Origin: Cylicocyclus nassatus
Lineage: Eukaryota > Nematoda > Chromadorea > Rhabditida > Strongylidae
Assembly: GCA_958299035.1 (NCBI GenBank)
Contig: CATQJL010000223.1
Span: forward strand, 71,035,006 to 71,099,005
Length of the DNA stretch: 64,000 nucleotides
Reading direction: 5' to 3'
Part shown: piece after piece, positions 36,236 through 48,036 of the stretch
How the letters are laid out: every line of letters starts with the position of its first letter
Position numbering within the stretch: position 1 is the stretch's first letter
Position numbers and translations under genes: made by a program
The notes under the pieces: generated by a model
What the model was told of the DNA's origin: nothing
Seen by the model: the letters and a program-made list of their open reading frames with translations, nothing else
Database searches by the model: none

Positions 36236-37007
36236 CCGTACCCTGAATACTATACTCTGGACCAATCGGATGGATTATTCGATCATTCGAATGCTCATGA
36301 TTCGAAAATGCAAAATCGATAACCCAAAATTTGAAAGTCGAATATTCGAAAATTTATATCGAATATTATCTCAAGTCGAGTATGCGACATATTGACTTGG
36401 ATATCAATCGAAAATTGAACTGCGATGATTACCGAATCGATCAATCGAACGTCTTCATATTACGAATACTTGATGAGTAATGAATATTTAAATACGTGAT
36501 GATAGCTGGATTGAAGGAAAATAAAATTGCAAGAACAGAGTTTTTGCAAAATTTTTTATTCAAATCAAGCTCAGGGAGCTGGAGCTTGCTCAGGGACTCG
36601 CGCCGTGCGGGCGGCCAGCGATGACCCCACAATCGCTCGTCGGTGTGTGCGATTGTACGGTCGTCTAGGGCCGTTGGCACGGTTAACATGGGGCGCTGCA
36701 CGGTTCCTAACATACCTTCGATAGTCTAGAGACAGGGCGCCAAAAGTGAAGGTTGTTTGAACATCTGACGTCATAAATAGTGAAGGTTGTTTGAAGAAGA
36801 TCAGAGAAGAAAAAATGACGTAAAATAGATATAAAAAGCACGAGAAACTGCTGAAACCAGATAAAAATGCTGCAATAAGGTTTGAAATCTTTCGTTTGGC
36901 GGCTTTTTAAAGTGCAAGTTTTCGCTTCAAGACCAGCAATTCGCAACACGGGTTTTGATTTTTGATGCGTCCTTTGAATTTTTACCCTCGCGCCGTCCCT
37001 CTTGTAC
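36236..37007. other. TCGA-rich tract and unrecognised sequence
   Basis: From about 36275 to 36450 the sequence is crowded with ATTCGAAT, TCGAAAA and ATCGAT words in both orientations, a degenerate simple repeat. No gene was seen in the rest. Confidence 0.5.
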
Positions 37008-37612
37008 CCTGCGACGTTGTCTGGATTCTTCCGCTCATCATTCTGAGCAAGTATCGTCCAAGCTGGAGAAAATTCGTTGCGAAACCACTGAAAAAGAATA
37101 AGATAAAGAAAAACGCATTTTTTTTGTAATTTTCACAAAAAAACCGGCGTAAGCAGAGAAATAAGCTCGGCGACGTTGTCTACATTATAGACAGAAACAA
37201 GACCTATCGACTACACAAAAAAACTGCGTGAAAAGAGTCAAACTAGGAGAAAAACGAGAGATTTTCGAAAACAAGGTTTTTGCCGGATTTCTCGTTTGAA
37301 TCACAAAAAGGAGTTTTGCGACGTTGTCAGCGTGAAAATAGAGATCAAGAGCTTCAAAATGATATATAGCTTGCTAAAATTGGGTTCGAAACAGCGAAGA
37401 AAAGGGTACCAGAGCCAAATGCCGCGCGCCCCGCGTTTGGGGTAGCGAGGTAGCGCGCAGCGCGCGGAGACGCAGACGAGCAGCGGAGACAGACCAGAGC
37501 CGGCGGGGCATTTGGCTCTGGTCATTGATCTCCGCGGGGTCATAACAAAACCCTATAATATTATATATTGTGATACTCATGAGACGGCCAGGAGCACTGA
37601 CAACGTCGCAGG
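37008..37612. mobile_element. Small element with GACGTTGTC repeats
   Basis: The ends CCTGCGACGTTGTC (37008-37021) and the exact complement (37599-37612) form inverted repeats. Two further direct copies of GCGACGTTGTC lie at about 37170 and 37318. Inside is a second perfect 16-bp inverted repeat, ACCAGAGCCAAATGCC (37408-37423 and 37507-37522), around a CG-rich core of about 83 bp, suggesting a nested insertion. Confidence 0.65.
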
Positions 37613-38566
37613 TCTTGAAAATCACTCCATAAGAAGATAGACCAGCATTTATGTGGCGACTCTCTGCGCAAGATTTCAGCGCAATTTCTCGTTTTTATTG
37701 AATTCCAGCGGCTTTCATGAACCTCCAGCGCTCAATCGCAGTCTACAGAAAGGTTAATTGATAAGTTTCATCCTAATTTCTGAGTTTTTGAACAAAAACC
37801 TTCTTTTCAGCAAAAAAGACCATAAAAACGTGATCCTTCGGTTTTTTGAGCTTTTTCTGGATGTCACTACTATATTTGCCTCATTCACATTCATCCTTAC
37901 ATAGTTAGTCATTAGTTATATCATAATATCCGGGCTTCGCCCCGGATGACTTCTGTATTCCTCTCCAGGTGAAAATTGTGTCCTCTCATGACACTCAAAG
38001 TGAAGGTTACCAGAGTACTTGGCTCTATGTATCGAAGGTATGGTTCCTAACGCTCGCCGCTTGCGCGGGGAAGTTCGACCGCTCGCTTGCTGGAGTAGAT
38101 CTATATGGGATATCCTGACCATTTTTCTTGGATATGTTAGTCCTTTTTACATTCTGAGAACATCGAACGATGCCTGCAGCAGTGGTCAAACTTTCCATGG
38201 TGAAGCCCACACCATCACTCTTGATGACTGTGGCTTCACGCAGGTTCATTCCAGCCTTCCTGGGGAAGGAAAATGTTGATAACAAGGTATGACAACGCTT
38301 AGTCATAAATAAATTCACAAAACAAAATCGCATTTTTTCGACTGTAACTCTTTACGCAAGTTTTGAGTCCAGTTTCGTTTCTATTGGATTCAAACAGACT
38401 TTGTAAATATCTGAAACTTATTGTTAGTCAATTGTTAGTCATATTCCAAGAATAAATCCGAAAAATGTGACATTTTTAGAGAGATATCCTCAAAAAAAAT
38501 CTTGTTTTCAGCATGAACAAGGCTACACAAACGCAATTTTTCGGTGTAATTATTGGTAACACATTA
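37613..38566. other. No gene recognised
   Basis: Only short frames were seen, without recognisable domain or splice context. Confidence 0.5.
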
Positions 38567-39864
38567 GAGGCAGCGTCCACCCAAAATCTATTAACTACAG
38601 AATTACTACTTATCTTATAAGCAGGCCCTAAAAATAGGCCAACCGCGTTGGTCCGGTCCAGGGCCCGGCACGCGTTGGTTTGAAGCGTTTCCGGAAACGA
38701 AGTCCCGCATGACTTCGCGAAAATTTACGAAGTCCCTCTTGACGTAAAAATCAGTAGGGAAACCCTTAATTAGTCAAAATAACATCAAAAAAAGCGAAAA
38801 AAGCGCATTTTGAGGTAACTAATACAACAAAAAAGCAAAAAGAAAACATTTCGAGTTGATTAAAGGCTCTGTCATTGGAAGTGTACCATTTTAGCGCTCA
38901 GAATGTCGAGAACCTCCTAGGCCAACCAAATCTGTGGCCTCAACAATCTGGCAGTGCGTTTTTCGCCACATAGTTCAAAGGACACCGTTGTGATCGGAGC
39001 GCAATATCTATCAAGGCGTATAGATTTGCACTACTTTTAGTTCAAAAGAAGAGGAGAGGCAATAGTTTGATTCGCTCTCTTCACTATATAATAGATTTTT
39101 GAGCGTTTTAATCGTCCAATCAAAAAGGTCCTTAAACTTATGTGAACTCTCCGAAATTTATGCTCCGAACCAACCCAGTTGGTTCGGTGGTTGGTCTAGA
39201 AACCAACAAATCCGGAACGGGTATTCAGACACATAAGTTTTGAGAACTTTCTACATAACATAGTTTGGAGTAATATTGTATACTCATAGCCCAAATTCGG
39301 AGCCATGTGATTGTTTGTGCGCTGTAAACAAGCCATTTGTTTGTTTGAGTCTTGCATTTGAAATTCGCGCGCTTGCGAAAGAACACATTCAACTCGTGAA
39401 ACCTGACATGTTCGTCGTGTTTTTTGGCGCTTCCTCCAGGGCCTCATAAAAACGATGTCCCCGTTGCTTCCAACTCCAAAAACGAAGTCCAGTTTGACCC
39501 CAAACCATCGGTGCCGGGCCCTGGTCCGGTCCCCTAAAGTTGCCTACAAAAAAGACAACGGACCTAACCCTCTTTGCGTCCCGCCCCTTTTTTGCCTCCA
39601 CCCCTCCCCCTTCCACGGATTGCCCCTGACGTGTTCTGACATGACAAGCAACGTCGAGACACATAGTTTGTTATGTGGCACTGCTGCATGCGACGTGGCT
39701 AGCGCAGGGGCACTGCCCACGACAGGGGCAATCCGAAATAGGGCTTCAGAAAGGGGCAATTTTGGAGATTTCTGGTAATTCGAACCTCATAGCTGAATTC
39801 AGCGCCATGGAAAGGTCCGATAACTGAAAACATGGAATACGAAATTTTGGGTGGACGCTGCCTC
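38567..39864. mobile_element. TIR element with TA target, nested insert
   Basis: Inverted ends start GAGGCAGCGTCCACCCAAAA and are flanked by TA on both sides, as in Tc1/mariner-type insertion. There is no transposase frame. Single related ends (TGGACGCTGCCTTTA) occur near 45409-45423 and 47120-47134. A second element lies inside at 38658-39524. Confidence 0.75.
38658..39524. mobile_element. Nested TIR element with ACGAAGTCC words
   Basis: Ends CCAGGGCCCGGCAC and GTGCCGGGCCCTGG are exact inverted copies. Just inside both ends lie ACGAAGTCC(C) words followed by TTGAC. The same design, with ends CAGGGCTCGGCAC, occurs at 43098-43687, so the two are members of one non-autonomous family. Confidence 0.7.
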
Positions 39865-41247
39865 TAAGCACTTGTGAACGCCATAAAACCCTCACCTTTG
39901 CTGAATTTATATGCGACGTATTCCCATTTCGTCTAATCTGACTTCTATTTGTCGAACTCTGTAGAAAACGTTGACATTATGTCTTACATTGCGAAGGGAC
40001 CCGATCTCTCCTTTGTTAACGGAACAAGGAAAACTCATTTGGTGATAACCCAAACCGAATAGATCTACACAAAGAGCGCTTTCATTGCCATATGCATTAT
40101 CTTCCCCATTAAGGTATAACAAGCATTATGTTGTATTTTCTTCTTTCATAATGAAGTCGTTTGCAATGGCATTTCAAATCTCTTTTTTCTATTATTACCA
40201 CAATTTGTATATAAGCTGTTGAAGTCTGGAAATGACAATCCCTTGCCTTCTGTCTCATTTGTATATATTCAGTTCTCATAATATCGAAATTTTTTTCCTT
40301 GAACATTCTTAAGCTCAAAAAACTGGTTTCCCTCAAAGGGTGAATTTTTTCTTAAGTAGCTCTGAAGTCTTCAAATTGTTGTGCTGCATTCAACGACAAT
40401 TCAGCTTTGCTGTTATTAATAACTATTAAGTTGAGTAGCAAGTATAAGGACAAAGCACTTGTGAGTTTAGTTGCCAACGGTTATTTATTGCAATGTAAAC
40501 TCATAGAAAGCTCCTAGACATCCAGTGTGATAAGACTTTTTTCAGTAGAGTTAAAATTGTTTCAAGGTAACAATCTCACGCAGTCAAGGGTAAAAAGGAA
40601 AAAGAGGCAATGTGAATGATATCTGACGTACCTGAATTTATGCCAGTGATAAGCAAAATCTATGATGTATTTCAACTTACATGAAAGTTCTTTTTTGACC
40701 GTAACATTCCGATTTGAAATGCACACTATAGTATCTCAAGGCGGTGATCTCAACTCTGAGTCTGTTATCAAAACGATCTTCCAGAGGCCATGAATATTTC
40801 ATTTGATGAAGTTATTATGATGCTAGGTACTAAATATCATTAGTGCGGTTATCTCCTCTATTCTAACAGCTTCAACAACGGACTTTTATTTTTAGGCTCG
40901 TCGATCTAAATTTTATGAGCAAAAAATTAGAAAATTTTTGCATTGTGCTTCTGACTGTTTACTGTATTATCATGGATCCTCTGAAGATTGTATACTAATG
41001 AGGTTAGCATCAAAATCAGCGTTATAAAGTGCAATTTATAGCTTTCATCTTATACCAGAAAACCTGGGTCAAAGTATCTTTCTTACTAAGTAGATGACCC
41101 GTACAATTTTCAAATGAATTACAGGTTTTTAACAAACAGCATTGTATTTGCAGAACTCTTATAGGAAAGTACGTTTCATTGCAATCCAATAGTAATCACA
41201 TTGAACTCCAACAAAAAAAATCGGTTATCATAATTGTCTTTTATAGA
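39865..41247. other. Upstream region of the astacin-like gene
   Basis: AT-rich with no supported coding sequence. The last bases (TCTTTTATAGA) form an acceptor immediately before the ATG at 41248, suggesting trans-splicing. Confidence 0.45.
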
Positions 41248-42400
41248 ATGAAGGCATTCGTACTCTTCGTTTGGGCCACATTTGTCGCGACTGTATTGAC
41301 AGAAGATGAGCCTGCAACTCAATTGTGGAATAAGTATACTAACCAGAATGGAAACTACATTATTCCATATCATTTCTCTGGCGTATACAGTAAGTGCCAC
41401 TTTGCTTACGTTTGAGCGCAGTTTTATCCCTCATCAAGCCAAAAATTTATGTTTTCTAGAATGAAGCAAAGTTAGTCTGCTGTCGAAAAGTATATACAAA
41501 ATTTTCAAACATGTTTTCTTCCCTGATCATTGAAGTTAGAGGTTGCTTGCAGGTGATGAAGAGCGCTCAAAGATTCTAAATGCTATGAAAAAAATTGCTG
41601 CTAACACATGCGTTGAATTCAAACCTCGCAAAAACGAAGAAGACTATGTCGATATTATCAACGCGGAATCGGAGGGGTAGGTTTCCACTCAATTATAGTT
41701 GTTTTAGTCATATTAGAACTTCTCCTCTCATTTGCTGCAGTATGTCGTAGTGGTCATTGGAAGTTTTACGTCATAAATGATTAAAAATTATGTATTTTTT
41801 CTATGGCTAATATTTAGATGCGGCTCGAATGTAGGAAGAATTGCAGGAAGGAGCGCCGTATATCTTGAGTCAAGCAAACATGAAAAGTGAGCATGATCTT
41901 TTAATCCATGCAGTATTTACAGTATTTCAAAATCTCGATATTGCAGCTGTTTGGATGCAAAAACTATAATGGTAATGCTTTTGCACACTGTCGGACTTAG
42001 TGGAGAGCATATGCGAGAGGATAGAGACAAATACATCAAAGTTCATTACGAGAACATTGCAGGTTCTTACTTAAGTACACAATCAACAATATGTTAACAA
42101 TGTTTAGATCCAATGCTGAACTTTTTCTTTGCGGTAGCTACATCGACGCAAAATTATATCAACGTTCCCTACGATTACCTTTCTATCATGCATAATGCAA
42201 AAGATGCTTACGCAAAAGCAGGCAAAGTCACGATCGAGACTCTTGATCCTGCTTACCAGGTGACAACCTATTTTTCATTGCTGTCCAGGGATACAGAAAG
42301 TTCATATTAATCTTTTAAGGATAGAATTGGAAAGCCAACGGAACCATCCGCCCGCGATTACGAAAAGATCAATGTTCTTTACGAATGCAAAAGATCTTAA
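41248..42400 (+). CDS. Secreted astacin-fold protein, inactive zinc site
   Basis: Six exons (41248-41389, 41553-41676, 41818-41886, 41947-42062, 42108-42259, 42320-42400) encode 227 residues. A signal peptide (about 1-18) leads directly into an astacin (M12A) domain; there is no propeptide and no C-terminal EGF/CUB region. All four fold cysteines are present (67, 90, 113, 224). The zinc motif HExxHxxGxxHExxR reads VMLLHTVGLSGEHMR at 121-135: the first and third zinc histidines and the catalytic glutamate are replaced, while His125, Gly128, Glu132 and Arg135 remain. The Met-turn SIMHN (176-180) has lost its tyrosine. The frame, splice sites and remaining domain, including the TIETLDPAYQ region, are intact. 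A secreted non-catalytic astacin homolog is the best reading. Confidence 0.85.
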
Positions 42401-42639
42401 TTAAGCATGTTTGGATAAAGCTACACACTTGGTCCGTAACCGCTCTTTGACAGTAACCCAAATTTGTTTGAAACAAAGTAAATTAAGTGGAGCATTGTAT
42501 GCCAATGCCATAATAATCGCGGCCTTACCTGGACTTATGGCTGCTGCAGCAGTTTGCTCAAAAGTCCAGCTTCAGGTAAAGGCATAGGACAACCCGTCAA
42601 TCTACTTGCGGTATATTCAATCTGAATTTTATTTACAGA

Positions 42640-42924
42640 ACTGAAGTCTGTTTGTCTGTCTGTCTTATGTCCGTCTGTGTGTAGGTATGTTCCGAATAGC
42701 AATTCTTATTTCCGAACCAGTCCGGACCAAACCTTGGATACATATAGTTGGGGCGAGGACAGCTGTCGCAGGCTGCTTTTCGTTATCGATCGATATCACC
42801 GTCGATTTTCTGCAAAGTATGAGTTACAGGGCTGAGAGTTGGCACAGGGGGGGGGGGTAAGTCAGCATGCTGATTACGAATATATCAATGACAGAGCCGG
42901 GGCGGTGCCGAGTTTGCCAGCTAG
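42640..42924 (+). mobile_element. Helitron-like family B fragment, plus
   Basis: Starts near ACTGAAGTCTGTTTGTCTG, has TTCCGAATAG and a CCGAACCAGTCCGGACCAAAC block, a G run at 42848-42857, and ends in a GGGCGGTGCCG hairpin region then CCAGCTAG followed by T. Its 3' end matches the minus copy at 15628 and its body matches the copy from 63524. Confidence 0.6.
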
Positions 42925-43097
42925 TTGGACTTAAAGCACAACAAGAAAATGTAAGGTAATGCAAGGTAATGTACTCCCTTGAAGTAAAGTGTATCAGAGT
43001 TTGATGGATGCAGATGGAAACAGAATAATCACAGCATATGGGAACGTCTAAATGGCTCATTCGCCAAACCAGCGATTTGAAACCATGTAGACTAGCC

Positions 43098-43687
43098 TCA
43101 GGGCTCGGCACGAGCTGGCACTAGGGAAATTCTAAAACGAAGTCCCCTTTGATCCTAAAAGTTTCCTACGAAGTCCCCTTTGACGTGTTTTGCATTTGCT
43201 TAGGGCGCGCTTTGTGATTGAAGCAGATTTTTCGACTGCGGAGCAGACCAAGAAATGTTCAGATGGCCATAAAACGCCGAAAAGTAAACATTATGAAATT
43301 GTTTTTGCTCTGTATGTAAACTTTTACAGTGCAAATACAATTCATGTAAAAAAGTCTGAGAACTTATGTGAGCAAAGGGTCGGTGCCAGCTAATTCAGAA
43401 AAAAGTTCAGCACAGCTTACATTCACATAAGTTTCCGTTAATCTTTGAGCCATAGTTTGAGTCCCCCAACGCGCATGTACACACCAAATTTGGTGTCATA
43501 TGTTTGCATTTTGATTGTAAAAAAGGATTTTATTTGTCCTAGAGGCACGCTGCTGGCGACTTGCCGGTTGCATGCCCCTGGTATTTTAGCAAACAGCCAT
43601 CTAACCCGCAAAAAACGATATCCCCTTTGCTTTCCGACCCAAAAACGATATCCAGCTTGACCCGGTGCCAGCTGTGCCGAGCCCTGA
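43098..43687. mobile_element. TIR element, about 590 bp
   Basis: TCAGGGCTCGGCAC and its exact complement form the ends, extended by AGCTGG(C/..) pairing inside. ACGAAGTCCCC words sit at the left and the related ACGATATCC(CC) at the right. Same family as 38658-39524. Confidence 0.8.
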
Positions 43688-45710
43688 CTAGGTCAACATG
43701 CTTCAATCACCCTTAGTATCAGTGGTAAATCTCATGAATATCGAAGAGTGCCGGGCAAGAAAAACGATAGTCGATAGGTATCAATAACCTCACATCTTTC
43801 ACCTTCATTTTTTTCCCTGCGCCAGGAAGAATTCACACCTTTCTTCTTTCGTGTCTTGTCTAGAGTGAAGAGTTGAAAAGGTTTTGTTTGCTTGAAAATG
43901 AGGTAGGGAAATACTGGAAACCTCAAAAAAGGTTCATGTGTGACTTCAAGCATTTTAAGTTCTTTCTTGTAATGGCAATACCAAATTGCACTTATAACCG
44001 GGCCTCGTGGAAGACTTATTAGCAGAAGCATTACTTCACTCGTTTTCATTAAGTTTGTCTATTTGGCGTATATAGTCCATATTATCGAAAGTAAGTCATG
44101 AAGATTCTGTGAAGACGAAAATTGCCGAACATGGAACAGCTAAATATACGTTTTTTTGGAGGCAAAAAAAGCATATGCATGTAGTAAAGACATCAGCTAT
44201 CTTCCTTCAATTGGCCCTTTACTCGAGCAAAGGAGCACATTTTATGCGTACGACCGCCAGTACGAGTGGATAGTGGCTTTCTATTGAAGCCACCTAAAAG
44301 CTATCCTCTTTTACCCATTTCTTCTCCGATTGCAAAACGACTAAGAAGGAAGGGGTAGTACCTCGTCGCCTTTCCCCACGTAAGAAACCAGCTTTGACGA
44401 GACACGATGACGACCTTGCTTCACTTCCACTATGTAAAGCACTCTTCTACAGAAAATTCAATGGACATATTGTCAAACACTGCAGAGAAATATTGTTATG
44501 GAAAGCGTGTAGGGACATAAACAAGGGAGCAAAAATCAAAGTTAGTGGCAATCAATCCAGTCTTTACGAACACATACTACATCAGAAACACAGCATTATT
44601 CCATATGAACTAGCGACCGACAAAAGCAGATAAGCTTCTAGGCTGAATTCAATGGACCACAAAGTTTTCCTGTAAAAGTTGCATCTCTTAACATACACTA
44701 TTATATTTTCGCCGAACAAGCGCTACCTGCAGCGTTTGCGAAGCTACAAAAGTGTAAGTCTGTGCAAACAGGAAAGCTCGTGTCCACCAACTGAAATTGA
44801 GCTACAAAGGCTGAGAAAAGAACGATGACATTCGTGGTGGCGAATTACGAGGTACAAATAGAAGAAGAGGTGAATATGCATTTGAGTGTTGATACCGTCA
44901 GAGCTGGAAAGATGTCAAACATAGCCGCGGTTCTAAAAGCCGTAAATTTCACATTTTGTAGCTGGCGGGCCGCTTCTGCGCCTTCGTTCAACATTGAACT
45001 TTATGAAGTGTATGTGAGGGTATCTGTCACGATGCGGGTGTGCATGAGGAAGTTCTAACGAGAGAAGGATAGGTCGAAGTAGGTTTGTATACGAAATGTA
45101 TACTTTCTTGTGGAGTATGGAACACCAATTCCAAATCTGTGTCCTATATCTGCAAGCCGCTTCTGAAAGGTGAGTTAAGAGAATTTTTAAAGGTAAACAT
45201 CTAAGGAATTGATCAAAGTCAAATAGGCTATGATGTCTCGTGGCTGCCGCCACGCCCTCTTTCTCAAGAATTTTCGGGATTATGAGCCTATTGGGAAGCA
45301 TTAATATGCATTTCGTTTCAGATGGCCACTGCAAATTGGAATCATTCTCTTGTAAGTCAGACCCTCAGAATCACTTTCCACGTGTGATCCTCATGCGACT
45401 AGATTTGACTGGACGCTGCCTTTAAACATAAAAAATTGATCGAACTTTTTTATTACCTAATAACCAAGAGTACCCCTCCTATCCTTATAAGTATGCGTCG
45501 TATCTGTACAAAGCATAGTCCTGTGTCAAAGTGCCAAAAGGTTTCTTACTTCAAATGCGTTCAATAAATTTTCCGCGATAGCCGTGGCAGATGTGTCGCA
45601 ATTGTTCATAGTAAACGTGGAATGATCTATGTTACTACAAAGCTAACATGCACTAGCTAGCAGTTGAAAAACTATCCCTGATTCAAGTAGTGTTTGAAGC
45701 GTTACCATTA
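43688..45710. other. Intergenic, no supported gene
   Basis: Several short frames were examined without finding domains or consistent exon borders. A solitary end of the GAGGCAGCGTCC family is at about 45409-45423. Confidence 0.45.
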
Positions 45711-45926
45711 CCCTAATTTTACGCGTATAAGACGCGGGAGATTTTTTTCTTGAATCGAACAGCACGGACACGCCGAGGGATTTCGTGACCAAAAAATTAT
45801 TTACAGTGCTGCATATTGCCTGAGCGTATCGTGCGGCATAAGTTTCATTTTCCAAAACAGATAGAGGTGGTTGAGCGGCACGCTTGAAAACCGAAAAAGG
45901 TGCGTCCTATACGTGTAAAATTAGGG
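45711..45926. mobile_element. MITE of about 216 bp with TA flanks
   Basis: The ends CCCTAATTTTACGCGTATAA and GTCCTATACGTGTAAAATTAGGG are inverted copies with few mismatches, and TA lies on both sides. The interior is non-coding. Confidence 0.8.
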
Positions 45927-46878
45927 TAAATGACAAACTGTACCTTTCTGCTAAACCGCGTGCTGCTTTTCTTACATATCCCCTTTCTCTTCCTTTGAAA
46001 AAGATGGATACATGAAGATTCTTGATTTGCAAGGAAGGTGTTGCAATTGCGAAGGCATTCTCAACATGAGGTCAACAATATTTGGTAGGCATCGCCATTT
46101 TTAAAAATGTCGGAATTCGCTGGTTGTTTCTTACTATGAGCTATCAACTGTCCACAATCATTTGAAATCCAATTGATACATGTAAATATAATTCCCCATC
46201 CAGCTGCGTTCCTCGATTTTCAGGTAACCACTAATCACTAGAGAATGTAGTCTTTCGCGCTCTTCATAAGTACTGGGTTTTGAGCTCTCCAAATGATGAA
46301 GTTCGAGTGGTTAATGAGGGTTGCGAAGGCGAGGCTCAATAAGTATCTCAATCAATCATATCTTTGGTGAAGGGACTGAATTTCTCATAGTTTTCATCTA
46401 ACAAATCAACTCACGTAGTTCCGCTGCATTCTTGTGCGACTTCCGACTCCAGTAAGAATGCAAAATTATTTGCGCACAGGGTGGTGCGGTCTCTCCTATA
46501 ATACCTCTGCTGTCTGGTCGAAGTTGGGAGGCCTTACTTCAGACTCGATCCTCCGCTTTTTCTGCAGTTCCGAGGGATTGAGAGTGTATAACGAAATTTC
46601 GATATAGGTGAGGGCCGACATAGCTGTCGAAGTAAAGAAGAAAATCTTCAGATGGCGGCGGACTCATTGATGCAGGTAACGAAAAACAGTGCATGCCACG
46701 ATTGACCGCCCAGTGCCGGTTTAATGGGAGCAATAATAGTATGAGCTGTTCTATATGTGGTCCCGAAGAGAAAGCAAGTTACAGGAACATATCGGTACGC
46801 CGATTTTCTGCGTACGCTGACAAATTGAATGTCTGCAGGCATCAAACCACGAGCCATGTTGCAGCTCAGTTAGTGCCC

Positions 46879-47030
46879 TAACGCCTGAGATATTCCGCTC
46901 GAAACTGGACCCCGCGACCGTGTGTCGCATGTTTTCATGGCGCAAGGCGTGGATCCTGGCGCGAAACTGCCACGAATCCATGCGAATACGATCGCGGGGT
47001 CCAGTTTCGAGGGGAATATCTCAGCCGTTA
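46879..47030. repeat. 42-bp inverted repeat palindrome
   Basis: Arms 46879-46920 and 46989-47030 match at 39 of 42 positions; both include CTCGAAACTGGACCCCGCGA. The loop is 68 bp. Beginning TAACG at both outer ends, it looks like a very short MITE. Confidence 0.85.
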
Positions 47031-48036
47031 GAGCATTACCTGCGCTGCCGCTTGGGCAGTGCCTTAGTAAGGGCCCCAAAAGTACTTTCCACGTAAAATC
47101 CCCATAGGTCCAGATCTGCCTGGACGCTGCCTTTAACAAGAATTCCCAAACTTTGCAAAGTCGGGAGAGACTTGTTTCTACATGAAAGGTGCCACCTCAT
47201 GCTCACTGATACCCATCGGCTAATTTCACCATCTACATCTAACTGTGCTTGGAATTGTGCGAGACCCTTACATTCTCTCTATCTTAAAGAAAATTTGTTG
47301 AGAAGTGCGCTGCTTCATAAGGTATCGCCGAGTCCTTCTTAACTTGATATGTGAGCTTGCACACGCCGCGCTTCAACAGACGACACCCTTACCCCCACAT
47401 AAAGCCTTTTCTAGCGTTGATAGACTGTAAAAATGTGTACTATCAACTAATATATATCCAATCGAACCACGAGGCAAGGAAACAAGGCGAAATCATTGGA
47501 ATTGAGCAGGTTCTAATCTTATAAGTTCGTCAGATAACGCGCTTTGTGTGCAATACACATATTAAGTTACGAGTGACTTGAGGATATGTCTATTTATCAT
47601 CCGTTAAACTCTGCTGATATGGCTCAGGCTTCCTGGAACATTCTCTTTTCAACAATTTTTGCTTTATCAAAATTTTTTAGTATAAATTGTCCTTCCTCGA
47701 GGAGTTCCGAGAAAGGTCTGCCTTCTTTTGGTTCGTCTAAGCGCAGAACGAAACGAAGTCGGAATTTCACTCTACTTACGATGAAAAATCTATTTTTATT
47801 AATATCAAAAAGATGAAAACAAAATATACTTCAAATCAATAAGGATTCATTTATGTGAGATCATTTGGGGACATAGGCAGCATTTCCAGTAGCATTCAAG
47901 AAGGTGAAAAAAAAAGAACTACAATTTAAAACCTATAGATTACATAATGATGGGAGGAAAATCTCATAAAAGAGTCACATAGGAAAAAGAATCGGAAAAT
48001 GGTGTAGTACTGTGATAGATTTCCACAAGGACACCA
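47031..48036. other. Downstream region of the chemoreceptor gene
   Basis: No gene was supported. The 3' untranslated region of the minus-strand receptor gene should occupy the right part. A solitary TGGACGCTGCCTTTA end is at about 47120-47134. Confidence 0.45.
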
